From assembly GCA_964017145.1 (NCBI GenBank), contig OZ024844.1, positions 3,224,001 to 3,288,000 of the forward strand: DNA of 64,000 nt, written 5' to 3'. Below the pieces are notes generated by a model that worked only from the letters and a program-made list of their open reading frames with translations, was not told the DNA's origin and did not search any database. The stretch comes from Agrocybe praecox (lineage: Eukaryota; Basidiomycota; Agaricomycetes; Agaricales; Agrocybaceae). Numbering within the stretch: the stretch's first letter is position 1; each line of letters opens with the position of its first letter. This document shows, in pieces, positions 50,908-63,170 of the stretch. Made by a program: the position numbers and the translations under genes.

Positions 50908-52878
50908 CAGGAACAGGAACTTAGCCACTTGCCTTTATAGATCTCTGGGCGTTGCATTGCTAGACATTCCCATGGAAAGGGCCCTGTCGCTGCGGTGTTT
51001 GGCGCTAATCCCTTTTTGTCTCTTAAGCACTCCGCCATTTATCTTGCTCGTATAGGTGTATATTTTATCCTTTTATTTCTTCTGTCATCATCGCCATCCT
51101 TTTTCGCTTCCTTTCTCATCAGCATCCACCTTTCGATTTCCGGCGGGATACCTCTTTTCCTGTGTCGATCTGCGAACATCCCGAATAGTATTTGACTATC
51201 ATCACATCTCGATGATCCGCCGGCTTTCCAAACTTCCAGTTAATTCTTGACGTCGTGGCCAAGCATGCTCACCGCGATATACCCACTGGACCCAAAAACT
51301 GGAACATGATAATGAAGAAAAATGTCAACACAATGTCTCAAATCCTGATGCCCACCCTGAAAACAACGAAACACTTCGAATTGCTCTAATAAAAGTTGAG
51401 GGTTACAGAGCGAAGTTCATGACCTGTATATAACCTCCTTGCTGAATTCCCTCGCCACGAAATACTCTTTCCCACATTCAAACAATTCCTCTTTTTTTTT
51501 CCGTGACACATAGACTCATATTCCTTTACGTTGTTCTCGCCGTTACTATTCTCTCCACCTCTCCACCACTCTACTGCATCAAGGACGGATCACTGACAGA
51601 CTAATCCCTGGAGATACTATCTCTGTCCACTCGTTCTCCACCTAACAAAGTTCCGGCACTTTCATTTTCCCTTCAAATTTATATTTCCACTTCTTATTCG
51701 TTTCCCTCTTTTTCTATTAGTTATACTACATTAACATGCGTTTTTTTTTTAACTTCATTAACTAATAGTATACCAAGCCTTCGCATACTATCAATACGTT
51801 TTTACACAACTCTCTTACTTTTTCGTAATCTACAATTTAGTACTTGCTTACTGTTGGGCTTTTTCGTCTTCTTTCTTCTGGTTGAAGATTGGTATTCGTC
51901 GATTTTCTATTGATTTTTTTTTTAGCAAGTATCCGGTGTCTGAAATACTATCCTACTTGAATATGATGGTGTCATGCAGATTACGTGACCAAGTCATCAC
52001 TGAAGTAGTGCAAGTCAGCATCCATCATTTTGAAATCCTTCTTTGCTTATTGGCTTACTGCCACTGTCATCTAAAAAATGGAAACTGGTTCTCAGACTCG
52101 AAGCTTACTGTTTGTCTCCTTGATACCATTATTTGTCAAATCGTCGTACGCTCTCTCTGGTTATGGTATATCATTCTCTGGATGCTATTTCACGATGATC
52201 ATCGGGAAGGATTCTACTAGCTCTGCTGATGGTGTTTCGCCATCGTTCTTTCCGAAGAGGCACACTGGTAATGGAATGACGTCTTGAACATTTGTCGACC
52301 TCACTCCACTCGCATACGTATTGGTCAAAGAATCTCCTTGGTTGACCATTACTGTGTATATTGCTTATACCACCGCCTGGAACACATTGCCTCAGACTAG
52401 ATTGCTTTCTACGCCAGTGCTACTTTAATTGTTTGCTGAAGAAAACCATGTGGCGATTATCAAGCTCATGCACTAACGAGGGAGTATCTGGATAAAAGGA
52501 GCACTCGAAATTCTGAATTGCAATGCCAAGATTTGCAGTAGCTAGTATAAGCGCGCTTAATGACTTTCCAGTCAATTTCAAGGTCTGTGGCTTTTGTACG
52601 ACAGGTAGGGATGACATGAAATGGTACACAGGACCACCGTTGGTACCCATTTTTCAATGGTGGATTCACGGACTCAATTTCCGCAATTTATTTTTCCGCA
52701 TTGTGGAACTTTCTAGGGCTAAAGATCTATTTTGTAGTCTTACAAAGAGACGTATATACGACCTTGGAAAACGTATAAGAAGGGAGGCTGGTTGAGCTCT
52801 GATCCTCAGACACTCTCCTCAGGAAGCAGTCTACCTAACAGCTACTCTTTACTAAACTAACGATCTCCTCGCTTTGCA
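50908..52878. other. Intergenic, pyrimidine-rich stretch
   Basis: Strong C+T bias on the plus strand from about 51.05 to 51.9 kb, then more mixed sequence with an AT-rich part near 52.45-52.7 kb. Open frames (for example 51882-52220 plus and 52420-52650 minus) have no domain content. No gene supported. Confidence 0.5.
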
Positions 52879-53834
52879 ATGCCTAACGCAGCTCGTTCGT
52901 ATTAATCCACCCATTCGTTCATACTGGTCTTGCTCAGCGACAATTTTACCCCTAGCAAAATTCACTTACGTTCGCATCGACAAGAACGATGTCGCCTTGC
53001 TCGTCGTCGACCACCAAGTTGGATTGTTCCAAATTGCACGCGATTTTCAGGCAGACGAGTTCAGGAACAACGTCCTTGCTCACGCCGCCATCGGGAAGGT
53101 GTTCAACCTCCCAACTGTGCTCACTACCAGCGCTGAAACTGGTGTGTTTGATTTTTCTTCATCGCCGATTTATTACCTGCCTTCCTCCCAACGTTTACTG
53201 ATGACCTTTTTTTTTTGGTGAAAATACAGGTCCCAATGGCCCTCTCCCGAAGGAAATCATTGAAATGCACCCTACCGCCCCCTTGATCAAACGTAACGGT
53301 GAAGTTAATGCTTGGGACAACAAAGAATTCCGCGAAGCAGTGCGTGCTACCGGCAAAAAACAAATAATCTTAGCTGGTATTGTTACAGACGTAAGTCCAT
53401 CAATACGCTACTACCTGTCCCAACCCTACATCTATTGACATTGTCTGTACAAATGACCAGGTTTGCACCGCCTTCCTCGCGCTGTCTCTCGTCCAGGAAG
53501 GCTACACTGTCTTCGCCAACGCCGACGCATCAGGTGCCATGTCCAAGCGCATCGCCGACGATGCTAATGACAGAATGCGTAATGCTGGGGTACAAGTTCT
53601 TTCCGGCTTCGCCATCGTTGGTGAACTGTTCCGTGATTGGAGGAATATCCCTGGTAGTAACGAGTTGTTCCCATTCTTCGACCAGTAAGCTCTCTTTTCA
53701 TCTTCAAGGGCTTGATTTAGAAAACTGATATGGTTTATCGTGATCAAAGGTACATGTCTGCCTTCTCCTCTCTCGTCCGAGGACACGCTGCTGCCGTCGA
53801 TTGTGGAATCTTACTCCCTGGTGAATCCGAATGA
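52879..53834 (+). CDS. Isochorismatase-family cysteine hydrolase, 5 exons
   Basis: Soluble hydrolase of the isochorismatase/nicotinamidase fold; substrate unknown. Exons: 52879-52894, 52956-53141, 53230-53390, 53461-53684, 53750-53834; 223 residues. The start MPNAAPKFTYVRIDKND comes from a 16-base first coding exon; the unspliced frame would start with a non-ATG codon. Visible: VALLVVDHQVGL with the catalytic Asp24, LIKRNGEVNAW with a candidate catalytic Lys88, and ILAGIVTDVCTAFLALSL with the nucleophile Cys123 after the usual IVTD. The C-terminal part (FRDWRN, MSAFSSLVRGHAAAV) resembles the bacterial YcaC branch, which forms large oligomers, more than true nicotinamidases. The last intron ends in AAG, required by the frame. 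It converges on the Mrp51-type gene with 550 bases between. Confidence 0.9.
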
Positions 53835-54383
53835 TTTTCGCTCAATAAAGTAACATTTTTACTGCCCCATTGATGTACCCTTTACTTTCATTAAAACCCT
53901 ACAAAATTTATGAGTCTTGTTCCCCCCCCCTTTTTTTTTATCATTTAAAAAAAAATTAAATCGAGCCTTTTTCTTTCCAAATAGAATTTCATTTCCCAAT
54001 GGATATTGCCAATATACATAAATCCTTTTGATTCAAACTTCAATTCAAACGAGTATATACCAAAGGAATCGCTCGACTGCAACTGAATGTCAATGGTTAA
54101 AAATTACAGTGATATATGCACGTGGCCTTACAGCGGGGCCTGACGATGGGCAAGACGATGCGTGAAGTCGAAATGGATGAATGTATCTGAAACGAGTGCT
54201 TTCACATGCACTATATTTCCGCCTGACAGTCCCTGACTCCACATTTCAAAGAGTTGGGAAGATTAAAATATTATCATATAAGTATGTTCTACACTTCTAG
54301 CAGCAAGCAGGCAACGGCATAAAAACATTTTAAAAACTCGTGTCTGTAGTAAATCCGCTTTGTCCCCATACCTCTGATGATGA
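53835..54383. other. Convergent intergenic region
   Basis: AT-rich, with C and T runs at about 53921-53940 and an A run at 53946-53956; 3' ends of both neighbours. No gene. Confidence 0.65.
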
Positions 54384-56087
54384 TCAGTCCTTCGAACTTG
54401 AAGAATCAACAGCGCTATTGACAACCTCATCCTGCGACTTGTTGTTTGGAGAGAGCATTTGATTCAATGAGCGAAGCAGGTTGTTTTCCTTGTCAGGGGT
54501 GCCAGGAAGTTTAGGTTTGATAGGCAATGTGCCCTTGTTTTTGTACATTGACAACGGCGATCCCTTCTTGCCAGCCACAGAAGAACCTGGGGTGTATCCA
54601 CTGCTCTTCGCCTGAGAGGGCAAGATCCCGTTATACTCGATGCTCCCTGGAGTCTCAGGGTTAGTGCGATAGTTAGCGCCGACGTTCTTGGTTGCGACGA
54701 TCGCTCTCAGTTTGGTGAAGCTGAGAGTGTAGTTGCTCAGGTTCGCTCCGACGACGCGGGGCACTTGCTCGAGCGCGAGATCTGTCATGCGCATTTCACA
54801 CTGACTGCGGCTCGTGTCAATGAAGTTCTTGCCAGAGCCTGAGGGGTCGGGTACGCGGACAACATTGATGCCTTCCCTTGTAGAGGGCTCATACAAGGGT
54901 ATCGCGCCTTCTGCATCGCTCTTTTTCAGATGCACACTCAACCCAGCAAAGGCACCGATGAAGTCCTTGTCGGCGTCCGATGCGCCCGCCACGGGCGTCA
55001 CGTCTTGCAGAACAAAGCCAGGAGCGGGCTTGCTGTAGTAGAATGTCTCCATGGTGGTCGGCAGTGCATATGTTAGGCCACCGAATTTGTGGGGTTGTTT
55101 CTTGATAGGTTGAGATTTGTTCGCCAGTTCAGCAGCAACATCATAGTCTTCCTCCTTCTCCAGCTCTTCTTCTTTGTATACGTGGTCCTCGGTGTAACGA
55201 CCCAGGAAACCCATATGCAGATTTTTCTTCCTCGCTTCCATCCCAAGAACATGTATCAGCTCTGCATCTGATAGCTCCTCCAGCTTGATAGTACTGAAAA
55301 CCCGCCTGTTTTTCTCCCTATCTTCGGCCAGTTTCTTACGCACATACTGCAAAAACACGGGCCGCATCTCGCGCAGTTTTTCGAGGTATCGTTTGAACTG
55401 TACTGGGTTCATGGATTTGGTGTTGGGTTGTAACAGAGACTCGTCTTCATCCTGCTTCGGTTTGCGGGGTATCGCGGACATTGTGCCGTACCCGCCAGGA
55501 CCTTTCTGGCCGAGCCCGTCGAGGTTGATATGCTTAACGCCGTTGGTGGACGTTATCGAACTCGTCGACGCCGTTGGTTGCACACCGGCTGGAAGTTCGG
55601 GTAATGGCTTGAATTCCACATTCTGCTGTGTCGTACTCTCATCTCTCGTCCTCTCATCCTTCTCCAACACTAACGCGGACGACTCGCCCGGACAAAAATC
55701 GGAGTCGAGCCCACTGTCCTTCCCTGTACTTGTTTGTCCAAGACCATAGAACCACGGTGAGAACATGACCAAATCCGGAGCGATGAACTGCTCCTCGATA
55801 CGCTGAATGAACTTGACTTGCCCGTCAGCGCGGTCCCACTCGATGAACTGCGCGTGTTCCTCGTACTTGCGCAGGACAATGGAGGTGTCGCGCTTGCGGT
55901 TTGCAATGGGTCGCTTGAGGCCCCAGTTACCTCTGTGAATATACGATGGGGGCGCAGTATATGTCCTCCTGATGTCGGGGTCGTAAGAAGCGAATTTGGA
56001 GCGTCGTAGAGCTTCGCCAAAGGGTGAAGGTGAGGGCAGCACGCGAGGCGCGTGGCGCGCTGCTAATGCAGCTGGCTGCACCGACAT
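54384..56087 (-). CDS. Mrp51-type mitochondrial small-subunit ribosomal protein
   Basis: Fungal mitoribosomal small-subunit protein of the Mrp51 type; in yeast it sits near the mRNA channel and is needed for translation of mitochondrial messages. Intronless; 567 residues from the ATG at 56087. A start 108 bases further upstream is possible, but MSVQPAALAARHAPRVLPSP gives a basic, Ala-rich leader suited to mitochondrial import and agrees better with the conserved block SPFGEALRRSKFASYDPDI. The family core is GNWGLKRPIANRKRDTSIVL (about 53-72) with EEHAQFIEWDRADGQVKFIQ following. A disordered insertion rich in Thr, Ser and Pro (about 115-195) and a long C-terminal part with LRAIVATKNVGANYRTNPE make it longer than yeast Mrp51. 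The last 60 residues are low complexity. Family recognised from the GNWGLKRP block; the rest is consistent. Confidence 0.82.
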   Translation of the reverse strand: MSVQPAALAARHAPRVLPSPSPFGEALRRSKFASYDPDIRRTYTAPPSYIHRGNWGLKRPIANRKRDTSIVLRKYEEHAQFIEWDRADGQVKFIQRIEEQFIAPDLVMFSPWFYGLGQTSTGKDSGLDSDFCPGESSALVLEKDERTRDESTTQQNVEFKPLPELPAGVQPTASTSSITSTNGVKHINLDGLGQKGPGGYGTMSAIPRKPKQDEDESLLQPNTKSMNPVQFKRYLEKLREMRPVFLQYVRKKLAEDREKNRRVFSTIKLEELSDAELIHVLGMEARKKNLHMGFLGRYTEDHVYKEEELEKEEDYDVAAELANKSQPIKKQPHKFGGLTYALPTTMETFYYSKPAPGFVLQDVTPVAGASDADKDFIGAFAGLSVHLKKSDAEGAIPLYEPSTREGINVVRVPDPSGSGKNFIDTSRSQCEMRMTDLALEQVPRVVGANLSNYTLSFTKLRAIVATKNVGANYRTNPETPGSIEYNGILPSQAKSSGYTPGSSVAGKKGSPLSMYKNKGTLPIKPKLPGTPDKENNLLRSLNQMLSPNNKSQDEVVNSAVDSSSSKD

Positions 56088-58506
56088 GGGTGTGGGCAGT
56101 ACTGCCACCGAGTAAAGTAGGGGGAGTTGGGGACAGTCGAGAACAACGTCGACGACTACAACCCTTTCTGTGGAATATGATGCCTCTCCTTTCACCCAAC
56201 ATTTTCCAGCTCAGAGCGGAGTTGTAAATCCTACGCGTCCGGAACATGCCGGGTCTCATTGAGTATATAAACCCTCATTTTGCTTCTTGTTTTTCTTTCT
56301 TTAACCTACGGTGTTCAAATTACTATCTTTCCTCCGTCTCTTCACCGAGGCAAACGATTCGCATCGTTCAAGGAAGGCTGGTCCAGACAAATGCCGGAGA
56401 CAACCTCGATTCATTTCGAGAGAAACCTCAAAAACAATCTTTGCTGATTGCTCCTCCCTCTGGTCGAGGGGCCAGGACGCAGGATCACCTGGAGTGTTGC
56501 TACATTTTTTTTCGATTATTATCATGTTCTCTCCCTTTTTTTGTTTGTTTTAGGTACCGGTTCACAGGCGCAATATAAGTTCAAGTTAACTATACATTGA
56601 AAACTGAATTGAACTGCAATTGATATCATTAGAATGGCCATGTTTAGGTGAGCATCGTATCTTTTTTAATTCAAGGCGCGCAGCACACGATCGTCGAGGA
56701 TGAAAAAACTAGTAAAGGAACGCATCCCGTCTTCCTACATGCCTCATCGCGGCGTGTACGAGATCCTATCCTTCAAAGTCAACGTCTGCTTACGCATCAA
56801 CGTTAGACCTGAGATAGGCTTCCGCCTTTTCCGTGTTCTTTCCTTCATTGGCCATCGCCTAGTTGGAGAACAACGTGGAAGCGGATGGAGGGTGTGGATG
56901 GAGAAGTAAAGGCGAGGCTGAGGCGTATTATACGTGCTGCGCGTCGATTTGATACGCTTGAGATGATGGTACTGATAACGAATTGCTATTGCTTATAGGT
57001 TTCGTGTATGTTAGACTGGAAGCCAGCCGTTATAGTGGCAGGACTGAGTAAAAATGGGAAGACCCATCTTTCAGATTTTTTCTCATGCACCCAAGCAGAC
57101 TGGTATCGAGTTTACCTGTATGTAATTCTTGCTTCGCTTTTTTCATTTAATTTTTATGATCTATGAAAATGTTATTCCGTCATGCACGTTTTGTGAAAAT
57201 TTTAAGTCGGAAGATCATCTGTCTAATTAACCTTTACTCTATTCACATGCTGAGACGCGTTATTTGAGCAAAGAACTATGGTCAGACCAGATCTGCTCTT
57301 CTACTAGCAAAATAGTTATTGAAAGGTCTTCTTGAAATTGTAAGGTATGACTAGGTGGTATAGAACAGTGTGGAGGAGCCCACTGGGCTGTGAGAATGGA
57401 AGGAAAACAGAATAGAATAGCTCATCGTAGTCAACGTCTCGCGCGGTACAAGGAGACGTGTCAATGGCTATAAGGCCTCTGGGGTCAGGCTGGTGTTCTT
57501 GCGTTTTGAAGGTGTACTTTGTTTTCTGTTCGTGGTCGTTTCTTCAAAACACTGAAAATTTTGTGGCTGACCCTAGAGTTCGCTCTTTGCGATAATTCTT
57601 TCCTTGCTGAGCGATCTCGTAGTGAACGTTTTTGACGATGCATACGATGCTTGCTCCCGAGGGACAGGCCAAGGTGCGTCGATTTCAACTGATTATGGTT
57701 TGCCTTCCATCGCGTTGCTGAACACGGACAATATGTATGGATCGAGAAATTAGTGCAATATGCTCTTGGAGCGCCAGTCATAGTTCATGCAAGAACCTTT
57801 GGCTAGCACATACAAATGTACGCTATCATTCAGAAAATCACATTGGTGATGGTATCGTCCATGTGCAGTTATCCATGACTGCCGCCACATCAGCGGCCAG
57901 CCCCGCACTCAGGGTTGCAGCCCCGTAGTAGCGGTAACTTCCAAGATGAACTTGGGTGTTTCAAGGAGCCTGAGGCCGTTTCTCTCCTGTAGTTGGCTCC
58001 TTTATTGAATAAAATGCAATGAATCCTTCAGTGAAGAAAACTGGACTACGACGAGTAAAGGACACATAAGGACGAAAGGACAGTCCTGTTTTCGGGGCTT
58101 TTCGGTGATCTGAGACCGTTTGAGTAACTCGCTGCGGCTTCTGAAAGGACAACAGTGGCCGTTCAAGTTAGTTCCAGCGATGCCTCGAGGGGTACAGAAA
58201 GCTATATGAGATCAATAGTATAAATTCATGCAACAAAGGATGTTTCAAGAGGACTGCGAAGAAAAAGTGAGCCAGGCGATTACGGCAGAATCGGAGGACA
58301 CGGAGAGCGCGTATCAGAAAGAAATACTCACACAAGCCTAGCGAGAATTCTTATTCAATTCCACGAACACGAAAAAAAAAGAGGGGAGGAAAAGTTTAGT
58401 TAGACTTTTGTGGGGCTAGTTCGGTGGTTGACTCTCGCGGTACTAATCGGGCCATTCTTTTTCTCTCCTGTACAACTCAATCCCGACGACGACGACGATC
58501 CTCTTT
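56088..58506. other. Intergenic region, mostly without a gene
   Basis: Carries the Mrp51-type promoter at its left end (a GTATATAAA element lies near 56263) and the nucleotide-sugar transporter promoter at its right end. One possible small gene (56634-56909) is listed separately. The frames at 57485-57781 and 57961-58152 (minus) show nothing recognisable. Confidence 0.45.
56634..56909 (+). CDS. Possible small basic protein, two exons
   Basis: A 14-base first exon (56634-56647) with a GTGAGC donor joins a second exon (56684-56909, acceptor CGCAG) to give 79 residues in frame to a TAA. The N-terminus MAMFSTRSSRMKKLVKER is Ser- and Arg/Lys-rich without acidic residues, like a mitochondrial import signal, and the rest is basic. 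No family was recognised, and the joining intron (36 bases) is shorter than others in this window, which counts against it. Confidence 0.22.
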
Positions 58507-60739
58507 ATGAGCAAGTCCACTACTACTCCTAACCCTGTCTCACCCCATCCAACGAGACAATCATCTTCGGCCTCGTCGTCACCAACAGAAGTACCCCTCA
58601 CCGTCAACACGTCGTCGGCTGCGTCCACCACGAGCAGTAGCAGTCCCTTGTTGACAACCCCCACGATGTCAATGTATCACCGCCCATTACCTACCCGCTC
58701 GTCTTCTGCCTCTTCCGTCGCTCCGAGCGTCGGTGGTATCTCTAGTCGTGCTTCGACCCCGACTTTAAGACATTCCCCACTACTACCAGGTCCTTCGCCA
58801 GCAGTGGGAACTCATGGGTACCCAGCTGATAAGTACGAGTACTCGGCTCTGCATCATCTCCAACAACCGCAGCAGCAGCAGCAACAACAACCAACTATAT
58901 GCGGTTTACCTTTGAAATACGTTTCGTGAGTTCTTCTCCTAAACGTCAAAAGGGCCAGCATAGGCCCACGTCGCTTTTCTTATTCTAACCTCTTTCTTTT
59001 TGAATAGACTAGTAACACTGGCCGTACAAAATGCTGCACTTTCAATCGTAATGCACTATTCGCGCGTTTCGATACCGCCCTCGCTAGCATACTCACCTGC
59101 ATCTGCTGTGCTGCTCAATGAGATTCTCAAAGGCAGTATATCCTTCTTCGTCGCTTTGTCACGTTCGCCACTGCTCAACCAACAGCCACAGCAATACCCC
59201 CTTACACGCCGGAGTGCCAAGTCCATCTCATCGGCTCCCAACAATAACTCTTCGCTGTATGTCTACGTCCAGGCTTTCACACACCTCTGCCAGGAGATAT
59301 TCTCGCCCGACTGCTGGAAGCTCTCTATCCCTGCCATCCTATATGTCGTGCAAAACTCCCTCCAATTCGTCGCCATTTCAAACCTGCCTGTCGCCTCATT
59401 CCAAGTGACGTACCAGATGAAGATCCTGACTACCGCCGCGTTCAGCGTCGTTCTGCTCCGGAAAAAGCTGAGCAGCATGAAATGGCTCAGCCTATTCTTC
59501 CTCGCAATTGGTGTGGGCATCGTACAGATACAAAATGCCACAGGTACCTCTGGCGGGGGTGTGAGCGCTGGCAGTGGTGGTAGTGTCACTGGTGGTGGCA
59601 GTAACATGGCGGTGGGCAGCGCGCACGATTTCCACGTCCATGTTATGAACCCGATGAAAGGCTTTGGCGCCGTCACAGCAGCATGCTTCACCTCCGGCCT
59701 TGCAGGCGTGTACTTTGAGATGGTACTCAAAGGCAGCAAGGCAGACCTTTGGGTACGGAATGTGCAGCTGTCTCTCTTCTCATTGATTCCTGCCCTTCTA
59801 CCCATTTTGTACAATTACGACTCCTCATCCACGTACGGCTCTAGCTTCTTCTATGGCCTCTTCCGCAACTTTGGTTGGTGGGCATGGGCCACGGTCGCGA
59901 TCCAAGTGTTCGGCGGGCTCGTCACGGCGATAGTAATCAAGTACTCGGATAACATCCTCAAAGGGTTCGCGACGAGCTTGTCAATCGTGTTTTCTTTCCT
60001 TGCAAGTGTGGCGCTGTTCGACTTTAGGATCACTCCCAGCTTCGTCATTGGCGCGAGTACCGTGCTCGGTGCGACGTGGATGTACAACCAGCCTGGGACA
60101 CCCGTACACACCCTTCCCCCGCCTAGTACAGCACCTTCCTCTGCGAATAATTCTCCATTGCCAAGTCCGACGCTGGGCGACAGTAAGGACAAGTTCTCGA
60201 TCGTGTTGAACGACCCGTTTCCCCCGGCACTGCCACTGCCTACTGATTCGGGTCGCTCGTCACCTTCGCCTTATTATCCGGGTACACCTGTCAACATTGG
60301 TGCTAGTCGCTCGTCGACGGAATTGAACGGCGCCCTGGGTGGTTTAGGTGTCGGTTCATTTATGAGGCGGAAGTCTGGGGGGTTTGGCGAACGGCCGGGT
60401 ATGGGGTTTGGGAGCAGGAACAGTAGCACGGCTAGCTTGACCGCCCTGTTGAATGCAGGCATGGAAAGGATGCCTTCGGGGCTGAGTGTTAGCGGTTCGA
60501 GCACGCCTGCGCTGAGAGGCGAGCTAGGGCTCGCGGAGAGTGGGGAATTTATGCATCCTGCTGCTGGTAATGTTCCTCCGACAATCACAGTTGCAGTGGA
60601 TGGTCTCGAACGAAAATCAGAAGAAGAGTTTTTCGCAAGCCCATTCTCGTCCAGGCCCCCTTCGAGGTTGCCTTCGAGAGTCCCATCAAGAGCGCCTAGT
60701 CCTCCTGGGTTTGGTAGGAATATGCCGTCGTCGTCATGA
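58507..60739 (+). CDS. Nucleotide-sugar transporter (SLC35A type) with long tails
   Basis: Golgi antiporter that exchanges a UDP-sugar (UDP-GlcNAc or UDP-Gal type) for UMP. Two exons (58507-58925, 59008-60739), 716 residues. Residues 1-135 are disordered, Ser/Pro/Thr-rich with a Gln run (QQPQQQQQQQP) before the first membrane helix. The family core runs from about 140 to 515 with the signatures ASFQVTYQMKILTTAAFSVV, LSIPAILYVVQNSLQF, GLAGVYFEMVLKGS, NVQLSLFSLIPALLP and YSDNILKGFATSLSIVFSF. A Gly-rich insertion (SGGGVSAGSGGSVTGGG) sits in one loop. About 200 cytosolic residues follow, Ser/Pro/Gly-rich, making it about twice the usual family length. Exact sugar cannot be told from the sequence. 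Confidence 0.93.
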
Positions 60740-63170
60740 TGATGATGACGATTTGGTTGAGCGGGAATTTATATGGAACTGTTGAAGAGATTAGGGAATC
60801 AGTGGAGGGCAATAGGAGATTGGAAAGGGCCGAAGAAAGAGCCGCCGTGGTTTTATTTTGTTTTCAGGGTGACGCCCAATACTGGAAGGAGGGAGGGTTA
60901 GAGCGAGAGAGACGACCGACCTGGTGGAAGGAACAAGAACAACAATCGAAAAAGGGACGCAGAGCAGGTTGCTGAGTCTACTTATATTGGAAAAGAAGCG
61001 GCTCAACCCTTTATTGATATCAACACATCGACATGACACCCCGGGCACGGATATCCAACGCGGGAGGAGAGTTCTACTTATACTCTATTCCCGTACGCAT
61101 CTATCCATCTGCCTCATACATCGCGCGATTCTCTCGTATTCAGTCGGTTTTTCGCGGGGCGGGGCACGTACGTACTGCGGTTGATTTGCTAGCTGGCCCA
61201 TACAGTCTATTCGTGGTCATCACTCGTTTGACAAGGGCGAAGCAAGAAAGGCTACCAAATTCATATATCCTGCTCTCGGCATTTCGACATGTATGCTTGA
61301 CATGGGAGTAGTGACGACGGAATCTGCGATGCGGCAGACTTTGGACAACCATCATACCAACGTTGACGCCCAAAAATAACAATAACATAACATGTGTATA
61401 TTTTTATTTTTGGTGGTTTGTCGCTGCGCTTGCCGTGTCTGTCCGTGTTCCTTGATTGATATCGCGTTCGTTCCTCGCGTATCGTCATAATTCCACATAT
61501 CCTCGTCAACCGTCTTTAATTTTTCGCCGTCAATGCCGCTTGCCTCTGCCATCTTTAGCCTTCCACCTTCTCGACATCTTCCATCACCTCTTTACGGTCG
61601 ATTCTCCTCTTCACCTTTATCCTCATCCTGCCTCTGCCTCTGCTCTTCAACCCTCTTCCCTGCTCTTTAACTCCTTCGCTTATTTCTTAACTCCTTCCCC
61701 TCTTCTGCCAACCAACTCAAATTTTTAATGTCTTAGTCATGTCCATTTCAATGCTCGTTAACGTCTCCCACGGTTGTTATCCCTGCCTTTTTCATTATTT
61801 TTTACCCATCATCTTGTTGCTATTGTCGTCTGTTCCTTCCCCCACCTCCCTCCCTCATAATTGCATCCACCAATGCATTACCCCATGTTCCCCCTTGTCC
61901 GACACCACATCAATCTATCTATCTTGACACAAGCATATCTTTTGCAGGACACAACCATGACTATATCTTCTTTTTTTCACCCTTTTCCCCCATATATATA
62001 GAGTTTTTTTCGTCTCTTAAAATACTCTTATATTATAATTTTCCTCTTCTTTTTATATCACTGTCCCTCACTCCCCCATCAACCATTTAGGTCTCTTTCG
62101 ACTCTTCCGACTTATCTCTCATCACTGTCGATGCTATCCTATCAATCAACCGAATAAAAACGAAGTCAACAACAACCCATGTCTCATGCCCTACGCATCA
62201 TGCCGCTTACGCCAATCGTATACCACCTATCCTCTTTCTTTTCCTGGTCTCTTATGTCCGTTGTCGTTTTTGGGCCTCTTTTTCTTCCTTCTTCATCATT
62301 CATTGTCGTCATCGTCGTTTACTTCTTAATTCTTTTCTATTCTCCCTTTTCAGTCTTCTTCAAACTTTGGAATTTGAACACTTCGTGCTCTTTCCTCTTT
62401 CCTACCCTCCAATCAAAAAAATTATTGATTACTCGCTTGTAGTTGTTGATATAACCTCCGTCTCAAATATCCTTCTATCATATCTTTTTATCCTTCACGC
62501 TTGACGACATTTTTCTGATCATACAAGACTTTTTCTTTTTTTTAAATATTTTCCATCATCCTTTCCCTTCCCCCCTCTGTCCTCCTCTCCGTTCTACATT
62601 GACATTTGTTCCGTTTTTCTAAGACCCTTGTGATTCTTTACTCTAAAGTCTTCAACTTAAACACGCAAATCTAGATAGAAATCTATATGTTCATTCTAAC
62701 TTGTGAATAGTTACCTGCCATTAGATATCGATATCATAATATTTCTGTTTCTTATTACTCTATCTCTTTAAACCTGTTCTTTTAAACCTGTTCTTTCTTC
62801 GTGGTTATTGTTTCCCTTTCTGCTTTCCCACTTTCTTCCCTTTTTTTCAATGCGCGGCTCATTCCAACGTCTGGGAGCTGGCCAATACAAATAGATGAAT
62901 AAAGAAATGCATACCCTATGGCACACCTGTTTTTTTTTTACATACATTCTTCATCTTTGCTGTCTATATCAAGTCCCTCATTATCTCTGAAATACCCCCT
63001 GAAAATGCACCCTCTCGCGAATATAACTTCAAATATTATACCCCTCCCATTTGAATATGATTGGATTGAAAACATATTGATCATATTCAGTAATACGAAG
63101 GTGCAACTTGTCTTCAAGACAAACACTATTACCACTAGAGGACCGGCGCTCTGCGTAATTTTCAGAAAGA
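60740..63170. other. Gene-free region with long pyrimidine tract
   Basis: The first 700 bases are mixed 3' flank of the transporter. From there to the truncated membrane-protein gene no supported gene occurs; the frames seen are short and consist of Leu, Ser, Pro and Phe forced by the CT bias. Confidence 0.55.
61500..62880. repeat. Pyrimidine-rich low-complexity tract (plus strand)
   Basis: About 1.4 kb in which C and T strongly dominate the plus strand, with runs such as CTTTTTT and CCTTCC, but no exact repeat unit. A single-strand bias of this length is not explained by the short pyrimidine boxes usual in fungal promoters. It lies between two genes, on opposite strands, whose 3' ends face each other. 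Confidence 0.7.

Noticed and set aside
56088..56195. Longer N-terminus for the Mrp51-type protein
   Set aside because: Upstream residues look like translated leader; the ATG at 56087 gives a better mitochondrial import signal. Not excluded.
59263..59814. 183-codon minus frame opposite the sugar transporter
   Set aside because: Shadow of the hydrophobic transporter core; no motif.
61456..62442. Open frames within the pyrimidine tract
   Set aside because: Composition is dictated by CT bias; no start context, splice structure or domain.
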